From: Streptomyces luteogriseus
GTDB lineage: Bacteria > Actinomycetota > Actinomycetes > Streptomycetales > Streptomycetaceae
Direction: 5' to 3'
DNA length: 64,000 nt
Assembly: GCF_014205055.1 (NCBI RefSeq)
Contig: NZ_JACHMS010000001.1
Coordinates: 1,550,001-1,614,000 of the forward strand
Part shown: positions 42,508-49,900 of the stretch, piece after piece
How the letters are laid out: the number at the start of each line of letters is the position of its first letter
Position numbering within the stretch: position 1 is the stretch's first letter
The notes under the pieces: generated by a model
Databases searched by the model: none
What the model was told of the DNA's origin: nothing
What the model saw: the letters and a program-made list of their open reading frames with translations, nothing else
Made by a program: the position numbers and the translations under genes

Positions 42508-43256
42508 GCGCCCCGCCCGCCCCCGCCCTGGCCTGGGCCGCCGCCGACCCCTACGACGCCGCTCTGCGAGCCGGCCGCGGCCCCCTGTTCCTGCGGCGCA
42601 CCGACGGCTGGCTGCTGCCGCTGGAGGTGGAGCGCTGGTGCGCCCGGGCCGACCCGGTCGACCGGGACGTGCTGGACCGGTGCGAGGGGGCCGTGCTGGA
42701 CGTGGGGTGCGGGCCCGGACGGCTCGTGGCCGAACTGGCCACCCGGGGCCGGGCCGCCCTCGGGATCGACGTCAGCGAGGCCGCGGTGGAGCACACCGTC
42801 CGGCTCGGGGGTCAGGCGCTGCGGCGGTCGGTGTTCGAGCCCCTGCCCGGCGAGGGCCGCTGGGACACCGTCCTGCTCATGGACGGCAACATCGGCATCG
42901 GCGGCGACCCGAGCGCCCTGCTGGAGCGGGTCGCCGGGCTCCTGCGGCCCGGCGGTCTGCTGATCGCCGAGACGGCCCCCGCGGAGGTCGACGAACGGGT
43001 GCGGGTCCACATCACCGACGCCCGCACGACCGCCGGTGATCCCTTCCCCTGGGCCCGGCTCGGCACCCGCGCGCTGCTCCGCCGCGCACGGGGCCGCTGG
43101 GAGCGGGACGGTCAGTGGACGGCCGGCGGACGGCGCTTCGCCGCGCTGCGCAGCCGCAGCGCCAGCACCAGCGCCGAGCCCGCGAAGAGGGCCGCGGTGA
43201 TCAGCAGCCAGCGCGTGAGGAACCCCTCCGGCGGCAGGCCGGTGGCGGACCGGTAG
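42504..43256 (+). CDS. SAM-dependent methyltransferase with a run-on C-terminus
   Basis: A 250-residue class I methyltransferase. VLDVGCGPGRLVAELATRG is the SAM motif I, LGIDVSEAAVEHTVRLGG motif II, and DTVLLMDGNIGIGGDPSALLER motif III-like. The natural end is near GRRFAALRS; about 40 further residues are read through the antisense of the convergent membrane-protein gene, which overlaps by 145 bases. The start overlaps the upstream stop as ATGA. The acceptor substrate may be the sugar lipid made by the preceding enzymes. Confidence 0.8.
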   Translation: MSAPPAPALAWAAADPYDAALRAGRGPLFLRRTDGWLLPLEVERWCARADPVDRDVLDRCEGAVLDVGCGPGRLVAELATRGRAALGIDVSEAAVEHTVRLGGQALRRSVFEPLPGEGRWDTVLLMDGNIGIGGDPSALLERVAGLLRPGGLLIAETAPAEVDERVRVHITDARTTAGDPFPWARLGTRALLRRARGRWERDGQWTAGGRRFAALRSRSASTSAEPAKRAAVISSQRVRNPSGGRPVADR

Positions 43257-43570
43257 CGCTCCTCCACCATGCCGCTGATCAGCGGGAACCACACGAGGAG
43301 CAGCAGCCCGGAGAGCGCTGCCGGTACGCGCACGTACATCGCCCACTCCCGGCGGCGGACCCGGCCGAGCCCCCGTACCACCGCCCGGTCCGCCACCGCG
43401 TACAACGGCAGCAGCACCAGGTCGTGCAGCACCGCGGCGCCCACGACCCACAGCGCCACGCCGAGCCAGTCACCGGCGAGCAGGCGCACCCCCGCGTAGA
43501 CCGCGAGGGCGAACGAGCAGGCCAGCAGCAGGAGGTGCAGGGGGCTTCCGATGACGAAGCGTCCACGCAT
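43112..43570 (-). CDS. Integral membrane protein of unknown function
   Basis: A 152-residue protein with about four membrane segments (LLLACSFALAVYAGVRLLAG, LGVALWVVGAAVLHDLVLLPLYA, VPAALSGLLLLVWFPLISG and LLITAALFAGSALVLAL). No family name is clear to me. It starts at ATG 43570 in a one-base overlap (TGATG) with the molybdopterin oxidoreductase gene, so it is probably translated with it and may be a partner in that membrane complex. Confidence 0.7.
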   Translation of the reverse strand: MRGRFVIGSPLHLLLLACSFALAVYAGVRLLAGDWLGVALWVVGAAVLHDLVLLPLYAVADRAVVRGLGRVRRREWAMYVRVPAALSGLLLLVWFPLISGMVEERYRSATGLPPEGFLTRWLLITAALFAGSALVLALRLRSAAKRRPPAVH

Positions 43571-44811
43571 CACAGGTCTCCGAACGTCATCCGGGCCACC
43601 CACTTGGTGTTGAGCACACCGGGGGCCGCGGGCACGATGATCCGCGCCGGGTGGCCGTGGTCGGGGGACAGTTCCTCGCCGTTGACGTACAGGGCGAGCA
43701 GGGAACGCGGGTCGGCCACCTGGTTGGCGCGCAGGGCGGCCTTCCGGAAGGCGCCGTGACGCTGGAGGGACTCGACGAACACGTCCGGCGGGTCGTCCTC
43801 GTACCCGACGAGAGCCGCGAGGTCGCGCAGCCGCACCCCGCGCCACCACTGGTCCGGCGTGGACCAGCCCTCCACGCAGGCGATGGGCAGCGCCGAGCTG
43901 TACAGGGGCAGCTCGGCGAGCTGGGCGCGGCTGAGACGGACCGTGCCCGTGCGCCCCGTCACCACGAGCCGCCAGGCGTCCTCGGCCGTTTCCGCCGTGT
44001 CGATCCCGGCGTACGCGGCGGTCTTGTTGATCTGGAAGCCGTTCGGGCCGCTGCCCGGCTCCCCGCCGCCGTGCGGGGCGAGGAGGGCGGTACGCCGCAG
44101 CGGGCCGCCGAGGTTCTGCCCCACGGTCGTGGCGAACAGCAGCAGGGAGCCGCCCCCGACGAACCACAGGGCGCCCCGTCGGGAAACGGTCGGCCGGGCG
44201 GGGCGCGGGGAGACCAGGTCGTCCTTCTCCTCCCGCAGCCGCCGCAGATTGCGCAGAGCCGTGGGCGTCTTCAGCAGCGCGTGGGCCACGAAGGCCGCGA
44301 AGAACACCCAGGCGCCGTAGAAGTGCAGGGGGTAGAACGAGCCGGGGAAGACGTAGTCGAGCTGGACGTTGAGGACGCCGGTGACGAACTCGAACAGCGC
44401 GCCGCCGACCAGCAGCAGCAGGGAGACCCGCTCCAGGGCGTGCGCGAGCGAGCGGGCCGGCGGCAGGGCGAACAGCCTCGGCACGACGGACCACAGCTTG
44501 GCGAGCAGAACGGGGATCAGCGTGATGCCGAGGGTGACGTGGACGCCCTGGTTCAGCCGGTACAGCCAGTGCGGGTTCGTCGGCCAGGCGAAGAGGTAGA
44601 AGCCGAGGATCCCCTTGTCCGGTGTCTTGTCGTTGACCGGCGAGAGGTTCGGGTTGTAGGCGGCGTACGAGAGAAGTCCCGTCACGAACAGCACCGTGAT
44701 GCCGGCCAGGAGGACGAGGCCCAGCACGGAGGTGAACCAGGGGCCGCGCAGAGGGCTGCGCCAGAAGCCGGGGGACGTGGGAAGCCGCGGATCGCGTGGA
44801 TCGTCTCGCAT
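43570..44811 (-). CDS. Membrane-bound molybdopterin oxidoreductase (SUOX fold)
   Basis: A 413-residue protein. The N-terminal 200 residues hold about four membrane segments with several His residues (FTSVLGLVLLAGITVLFVTG, GVHVTLGITLIPVLLAKLW and FYGAWVFFAAFVAHALL), resembling a b-type cytochrome domain. The C-terminal half is a sulfite-oxidase-fold molybdopterin domain with the Mo-ligand Cys in LPIACVEGWSTPDQWWRGVRL. It probably transfers electrons between a membrane carrier and an outside substrate. ATG 44811 follows the divergent gap before the next gene. Confidence 0.8.
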   Translation of the reverse strand: MRDDPRDPRLPTSPGFWRSPLRGPWFTSVLGLVLLAGITVLFVTGLLSYAAYNPNLSPVNDKTPDKGILGFYLFAWPTNPHWLYRLNQGVHVTLGITLIPVLLAKLWSVVPRLFALPPARSLAHALERVSLLLLVGGALFEFVTGVLNVQLDYVFPGSFYPLHFYGAWVFFAAFVAHALLKTPTALRNLRRLREEKDDLVSPRPARPTVSRRGALWFVGGGSLLLFATTVGQNLGGPLRRTALLAPHGGGEPGSGPNGFQINKTAAYAGIDTAETAEDAWRLVVTGRTGTVRLSRAQLAELPLYSSALPIACVEGWSTPDQWWRGVRLRDLAALVGYEDDPPDVFVESLQRHGAFRKAALRANQVADPRSLLALYVNGEELSPDHGHPARIIVPAAPGVLNTKWVARMTFGDL

Positions 44812-44924
44812 GGGCCGACGGTAGGCCGCCAGGACCCCGCGAAGGGGTGCGCGACCCATGACGAAACGCTGACATCGGGCCCGGTCGGCGGCCCGCGACC
44901 GGTCGCGCGGCCTAGCGTGCCGGT

Positions 44925-46301
44925 GTGATCCGCACCCTGCCCTCCCCCGCTCGGACCCGCGAGTCCGAGCCCCCCGGCCGTCTGCGCCGTGACCTGTACG
45001 CCGCCGGGGCCGCCGCGGTGCTCGTGACGGTGGCCGTGGTGGCCGGCCGCCACATCGAGGACACCAGCCGGACGCTGTTCGTCGACTGGCCGCCGCTGCT
45101 CGCCTCCTGGGGGCCACACGTGGGCCCCGGCACCCCGGCGGCCGTGCTGGTGGCGGTCGCCGTCGTGGCGTACGGCCCCGTCCTCGCGGCCCGCCTCCCC
45201 TGGCGGGCCCTGCTGCCGGTGGCCTGGGGCACCTCGACGGCCTGGATCCTCTCCCTCGCCCTGATCGACGGCTGGGACCGGGGCATCGCGCGCAGGCTCA
45301 CCACCCGCTACGAGTATCTCCAGGTCATCGACCGCTTCCACGACATCCCGGCAGCGCTGCGGGACTTCACCCAGCACATCCTGCTCGACTCTCCCGACAA
45401 CTGGCCGGCCCACATCGCCGGGCATCCGCCCGCCGCCACGCTCACCTTCGTGCTGCTCGACCGGATCGGGCTGCGGGGCGGGGGCTGGGCCGGCGTGTGG
45501 TGCATCACCGTCGGGGCGACCGCCTGCGTGGCCGTGCTGGTCACGATCCGCGCCCTGGCCGACGAGGCGGTGGCCCGCCGGGCGGCCCCGTTCCTGGTCC
45601 TGGCCCCGGCGGCCGTGTGGATGGGCACCTCGGCGGACGCGTACTTCGCGGCGGTGGCGGCGTGGGCGGTCGCCCTGCTCGCTCTGGCCGTCACCCGGGG
45701 CTCCCTGGGGTGGGCGGGCGCGTCGGGGCTGCTGTTCGGCCTGACCTGCTACCTGTCGTACGGCCTGACCCTCGTCGCGCTGATCGCGGCGGCGGTCCTG
45801 GTGCTCGGCCGCCGCGGGGTCCGGGAGCGCCCGGCTCTGCTGCTGCCGCTGCTCGCCGGTCTGTCAGTGGTCCCCGTGGTGTTCACGGTCGCGGGCTTCG
45901 ACTGGTGGGAGGCGTATCACCTGCTGGTCACGCGCTACGCCCAGGGCGCGGGCGGCATCCGCCCCTACGGGTACTGGGTGTGGGCCAACCTGGCCTGCAC
46001 GGTGCTCGTCACGGGACTGGCGACCGCGGCGGGGCTGCGGCGGGCCGGGGCCGCACTGGTCCGGCGCCGCCCCGCGCCCCGGGCGGCACTCCGTCTCGCG
46101 TTCCTCGTGTTCGCCGCGCTCCTCGCCCTTCTGATCGCCGATCTCTCGGGCATGAGCAAGGCGGAGACGGAACGCATCTGGCTCCCCTTCGCCCTGTGGC
46201 TGCTCCCGGCCTGCGCGCTCCTCACCCGCCCCCGCGCCTGGCTCACCGCCCAGGCGGTGCTCGCACTGCTCCTCAACCATCTGTTGCTCACGGGCTGGTG
46301 A
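44925..46301 (+). CDS. GT-C-like integral membrane protein
   Basis: A 458-residue protein with about ten membrane segments (YAAGAAAVLVTVAVVAG, AAVLVAVAVVAYGPVLAARL, FLVLAPAAVWMGTSADAYFA and others). The long extracytoplasmic loop between the first segments includes LLDSPDNWPAHIAGHPPAAT, and FDWWEAYHLLVTRYAQG lies later; both resemble polyprenyl-phosphate-sugar-dependent glycosyltransferases. It stands divergent from the molybdopterin gene and after the glycosyltransferase group, so it may complete the same surface-glycan pathway. Exact function unknown. Confidence 0.7.
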   Translation: MIRTLPSPARTRESEPPGRLRRDLYAAGAAAVLVTVAVVAGRHIEDTSRTLFVDWPPLLASWGPHVGPGTPAAVLVAVAVVAYGPVLAARLPWRALLPVAWGTSTAWILSLALIDGWDRGIARRLTTRYEYLQVIDRFHDIPAALRDFTQHILLDSPDNWPAHIAGHPPAATLTFVLLDRIGLRGGGWAGVWCITVGATACVAVLVTIRALADEAVARRAAPFLVLAPAAVWMGTSADAYFAAVAAWAVALLALAVTRGSLGWAGASGLLFGLTCYLSYGLTLVALIAAAVLVLGRRGVRERPALLLPLLAGLSVVPVVFTVAGFDWWEAYHLLVTRYAQGAGGIRPYGYWVWANLACTVLVTGLATAAGLRRAGAALVRRRPAPRAALRLAFLVFAALLALLIADLSGMSKAETERIWLPFALWLLPACALLTRPRAWLTAQAVLALLLNHLLLTGW

Positions 46302-46331
46302 CCACCGCCGGGAGAGCCCTGTCATGGGTGT

Positions 46332-46841
46332 TCAGACCGTCGAGGTGGCTCGGATCATCGCGTCGGCGCCGTTGCCCGGGGCAGGACGCAGGCAGGCGGT
46401 GATCTGCTTGCCGTGGCCGAGGGGCGTGACGGTGACCTCGCTGCTGACCGTGTGCACCACGTGCATGCCATGGCCGCCGAAGCGCCGCCCGTCGCGCTCC
46501 CTGACCACCGGATGCCGGGTGGAGGTGTCCCACACCGTGATGGCCAGTTCGTCGCCGGAGAGCCGCAGAATCATCCCGCAGGGGCCAGGAGCGTGCCGGA
46601 TCGCGTTGGTGACCAGTTCGCTGACGACCAGTTCGGCGTCGATCGCCAGCGCGGCCGGCACGGGTGTGCGGCCGGTACACGGTACGTGCGCCAGGAAGGC
46701 GTGCAGCGCCCGGCGCGCCTCGACGGCGCAGGCTGCGCCTTCGTCCCAGACCGCGCCGCACCGCAGCGGGCCCTGCTCGTCCGTGCCCGGCTCATCTGCC
46801 GCCTGCTTCATAAGCGGGATGACCATATGGGGCTCTTTCAT
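46332..46841 (-). CDS. RsbW-like ATP-binding regulator (HATPase_c_2)
   Basis: A 169-residue protein with only the GHKL ATP-binding fold: N-box ELVVSELVTNAIRHA, G1-like ITVWDTSTRHPV and G2-like GGHGMHVVHTVSSEV. There is no histidine-phosphorylation domain. This is the single-domain layout of anti-sigma kinases of the RsbW type, abundant in Streptomyces. No sigma factor or anti-anti-sigma gene is adjacent. Both ATG 46841 and 46826 are possible starts; neither has a clear Shine-Dalgarno. Confidence 0.8.
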   Translation of the reverse strand: MKEPHMVIPLMKQAADEPGTDEQGPLRCGAVWDEGAACAVEARRALHAFLAHVPCTGRTPVPAALAIDAELVVSELVTNAIRHAPGPCGMILRLSGDELAITVWDTSTRHPVVRERDGRRFGGHGMHVVHTVSSEVTVTPLGHGKQITACLRPAPGNGADAMIRATSTV

Positions 46842-46999
46842 TGTTGTTCGTGTGGCTGAGTGGCCTTTCGGACGTCGTCTACCCCACCGGGGAGCGCGCA
46901 TACTGCCGGCGACCCTCCCTTGTGATGTGCTCTGCGCCGCATGGCCCACGGTCGGGCAGCGCGACCGGCGGGGGCCGACGGCACGCGGAGGAGAAACGT

Positions 47000-48214
47000 T
47001 CATCCGCGAGGGGTGTCCCGGGCGGCCGGAGCGGTGGCGACGGCGGAGGCGGACAGGAGCGTCGCGGTGGCGAGGCTGCCCCACAGGGCCGTCGGGCCGT
47101 ACGGGGCGAGGGCGGTGATGACCGTCGGGGAGATGGCGAGGCCGAAGCCCGTGGAGAGCTCGAAACGGGCGAGGGTGCGTCCCAGGGCGTGGGCGGGGGC
47201 GAGGTGGGTGACGAGCGCGGTCGCGCTGCCGGCGTAGACGATCTCGCCGAGGGTGCAGACCACGGACACCGCCGCGACGGCCGGGGCGCCCCGGCCGGGC
47301 CCCAGTGAGGCGGCCGCGAGGAAGCCGGCGTAGGACGCGCCGAGTATCACTCCGGCGAGCGCCAGCACGCTCCGCCGGGAGTAGCGGGACATCAGGACGG
47401 TGACCGGCACCTGCAACGTCACCACCAGGACCGTGTTGATCACGAAGACGGCCGCCGACCAGACCGGGGACGCCTCCAGCTGCGTCACCAGGATCAGCGG
47501 GAGCGCGATCTCCGGGACGTTGAGACAGAAGACGTAGACGACATTGGCGGCGAGCAGGGTGCGCATCCGGGGCGCGGGCCCGCCGTCCCCGTCGTCTTCC
47601 GGCGTGGCGGCGGGGTGCGCCCGGAGGCGGACCGACCAGGCCAGGGCCGCAGCGGCGAGATACGCGAGGCCCGTGACGGCCGCGAGTGCCCGCAATGCCG
47701 TGGCGCCGCCGGCTAGGGACACGGTGGCGATGAGCGCGCCCACGCCCAGGCCGGCGTTGCGCAGGGCGCGGCCCGCGGCGAGGGCGGCGTCGCGTTCCCT
47801 GCCGTGGGAGACCGTGGCCACGAGAGCCGCGTGGGCGGCGGGCCAGGCCTGGTTGCCGATGCCGAGGAAGAGCGCCGCCGTCGCGAACGGCCAGGCATGC
47901 CCCGCCGGAGTGACCAGGAGCAGCGCGACACCCAGCACGCGCACCAGCATCGACGCGGCCACGACCGTGCTGCGGGCGCCCCGGTCCAGCCGGCGGCCCA
48001 CCGCGGGCATGCACACCAGGCCCGCGACGATGCCGGCCGTCATGGCGATGCCGGTGACCGGGGCGGAGAGCCGCAGCACCAGTACGCCGTAGAGCAGCAG
48101 GAAGGGCCGCAGCAGACCGGTGCCGAGGGCGTCCACGGCCAGAGCGACGGCGTAGCGGGGGCCTCCTGAGGCGCGGACGAGGGCACGGGGCCGGATCTTG
48201 GTGGTGGTTGCCAT
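47000..48214 (-). CDS. MFS transporter
   Basis: A 404-residue protein with about 12 membrane segments in two halves. The cytoplasmic loop after segment 2 reads GRRLDRGARSTVVAASMLVR, and there is a charged central loop (AHPATPEDDGDGGPAPRMR region). The family exports small molecules such as drugs. It is divergent from an ArsR-type regulator gene across a perfect inverted repeat, so its expression is likely derepressed by a ligand. ATG at 48214. Confidence 0.88.
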   Translation of the reverse strand: MATTTKIRPRALVRASGGPRYAVALAVDALGTGLLRPFLLLYGVLVLRLSAPVTGIAMTAGIVAGLVCMPAVGRRLDRGARSTVVAASMLVRVLGVALLLVTPAGHAWPFATAALFLGIGNQAWPAAHAALVATVSHGRERDAALAAGRALRNAGLGVGALIATVSLAGGATALRALAAVTGLAYLAAAALAWSVRLRAHPAATPEDDGDGGPAPRMRTLLAANVVYVFCLNVPEIALPLILVTQLEASPVWSAAVFVINTVLVVTLQVPVTVLMSRYSRRSVLALAGVILGASYAGFLAAASLGPGRGAPAVAAVSVVCTLGEIVYAGSATALVTHLAPAHALGRTLARFELSTGFGLAISPTVITALAPYGPTALWGSLATATLLSASAVATAPAARDTPRG

Positions 48215-48250
48215 GGCGTCACACGGTGCGTGCGCCGGCCCGGCCGGACA

Positions 48251-48279
48251 CGTCGCTTGACGGACACCGTCAAGCGACG
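48251..48279. promoter_or_regulatory. Perfect 13-3-13 operator between MFS and ArsR-type genes
   Basis: CGTCGCTTGACGG and CCGTCAAGCGACG are perfect reverse complements separated by ACA. Each arm holds TTGACG, a -35 box, pointing inward to the opposite gene. A repressor bound here would shut off both directions. Confidence 0.75.
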
Positions 48280-48313
48280 CCGGCGTCGGCGGGCCGCCCG
48301 TGATGATGGGGAC

Positions 48314-49399
48314 ATGACGCTGAGGATCGACATCGGCGGTCTGCCGTCCGGGGGGCTGCGGTTCGCGGCCTCGCCGCTGGCCGAGCTGACCGCGATGCTG
48401 CACGTGCTGGCCGAGCCCGGTCACCATCCGCAGCACGCCGGCTGGGCCGCGGACGTCTGGGCCGGGCTGCGGCCGGAGCGGGCCGAGCGGCTCAGGGAGG
48501 CGGAGTTCCTCTGGCGGTCCTCGCAGGCCGACTTCCTGATCCCCGCCCGGCCCCGGCCCACCCTCGCCGAGGAACTGGACGACGTGGACCGGATCGACGA
48601 CGACCGGTATGTGACGGCCGCCCTCGTCACGACCTGCGGCAGCGGCCGGATCCCCCGTACCGCGCCGTCGCCGCTCACGGACGCGGCCGCGCGGGAGCGG
48701 GCCCTGGACCTGGCGCAGGCCCGCGGCCCGCGGCAGGAGGCCTTCGCGGAACGGCTGCTCGCCGACCCGGCGGCCGTGCGGGCGCGTGTGCGCGACACCC
48801 TCGAACAGTGCGCCGAGGCCTTCTTCGACGCCGCGTGGGCGGGTGTCGTGGTGCAGATCGCCACCGATCTGCGTCTGAAGAACGACCTGTTGAGGCGTCA
48901 GGGGATCGGGGCGGCCCTCGCCTCGGTGTCCGGGGCGGTCACTCTGGCGCCGGACGGCGACGTCATCGTCGTGGACAAGCTGCAGGACAAGGCGACCACC
49001 GCCGACGGCACCGGGGTCACCTTCATCCCCAGTGTCTTCGGCCGTCCCCACCTGGTGGCGGTCCACGCGCCCGGCTGGCGGCCGGTGGTGCAGTACCCCG
49101 TGGCCGAGCCGGGTCCGCCGGAGCCGGTGGCGCTGGAGACGGTGACGCTGCGGCTGGAGGCGCTCGCCCATCCGGTACGGCTGCGGCTGCTGCGCACCCT
49201 GGCCCGCGGTCCCCACACCACCGGCGAGCTGGCCCACGCCTGGGAGCTCACGCCTCCGGAGGTCTCCCGCCATCTCGCCGTGCTGCGCCGCGCGGGCCTG
49301 CTCACGACCCGGCGGCACGGCCGGTACGTCCGCAACACCCTCGACCTGCCCGCGCTGTCGGCCCTGGGCACCGACCTGCTCACGGCCGTGCTGCGCTGA
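48314..49399 (+). CDS. DUF5937-ArsR-type regulator
   Basis: A 361-residue regulator. The first 270 residues are the DUF5937-type domain (LRFAASPLAELTAMLHVLAEPGHHP), a probable ligand-binding part. The C-terminal ArsR winged helix has LAHPVRLRLLRTLARGPHTTGELAHAWELTPPEVSRHLAVLRRAGLL. It probably represses itself and the divergent MFS pump by binding the 48251-48279 operator. ATG at 48314 matches the domain start. Confidence 0.85.
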   Translation: MTLRIDIGGLPSGGLRFAASPLAELTAMLHVLAEPGHHPQHAGWAADVWAGLRPERAERLREAEFLWRSSQADFLIPARPRPTLAEELDDVDRIDDDRYVTAALVTTCGSGRIPRTAPSPLTDAAARERALDLAQARGPRQEAFAERLLADPAAVRARVRDTLEQCAEAFFDAAWAGVVVQIATDLRLKNDLLRRQGIGAALASVSGAVTLAPDGDVIVVDKLQDKATTADGTGVTFIPSVFGRPHLVAVHAPGWRPVVQYPVAEPGPPEPVALETVTLRLEALAHPVRLRLLRTLARGPHTTGELAHAWELTPPEVSRHLAVLRRAGLLTTRRHGRYVRNTLDLPALSALGTDLLTAVLR

Positions 49400-49407
49400 G
49401 CTGCTGC

Positions 49408-49851
49408 TCAGTGCTTCGCCACGAGCTCCCGGAGCGCGATGTCGAGCGCGAGGACGTTCACGCGGAGGTCTCCCATGAAGCCCAGGGTGCGGCCCTCGGT
49501 GTGGCGGTCGACGAGCCGCCGGACCTCGGCGACGGAGAGGTGGTTGCGTGCGGCGACCCGGTGGACCTGGAGGGCGGCGTAGCGCGGGGAGATGTCGGGG
49601 TCGAGGCCGGAGCCGGAGGAGGTGACGGCGTCGGCGGGGTTCACCCGGTAGGCGGCGGTGGAGTTCTCCCGCACCACCTCGGCCTTGGCCGCCCGCACCG
49701 ACTCGACCAGCTTCCGGTTGTCGGCGGAGAGGTTGGTGGCGCCGGAGAGGATCAGCTTGTACTGCGTGTTGACGGTGTTCTCGCCCAGGCCGTTCGCGGG
49801 GCGGGGCTGGAAGTAGTCCAGGCTGTACCCCTGTTGGCCGAAGCTTGCCAC
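49408..49851 (-). pseudogene. kdpC: kdpC fragment
   Basis: The C-terminal 140 or so residues of the potassium-transporting ATPase C subunit: YFQPRPANGLGENTVNTQYK, LILSGATNLSADN, DAVTSSGSGLDPDISPRYA and HTEGRTLGFMGDLRVNVLAL. The N-terminal membrane segment and the first 60-80 residues are missing, and there is no kdpA or kdpB. A GTG with a purine-rich stretch could still start it, but a protein without its membrane anchor would not serve in the KdpFABC pump. It is a decayed remnant at the edge of the unusual right-hand region. Confidence 0.75.
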
Positions 49852-49900
49852 CCGCCGCCCTTGATCCTTTCGACGCCCCTGATCCTTCGGGACGGCCTCG

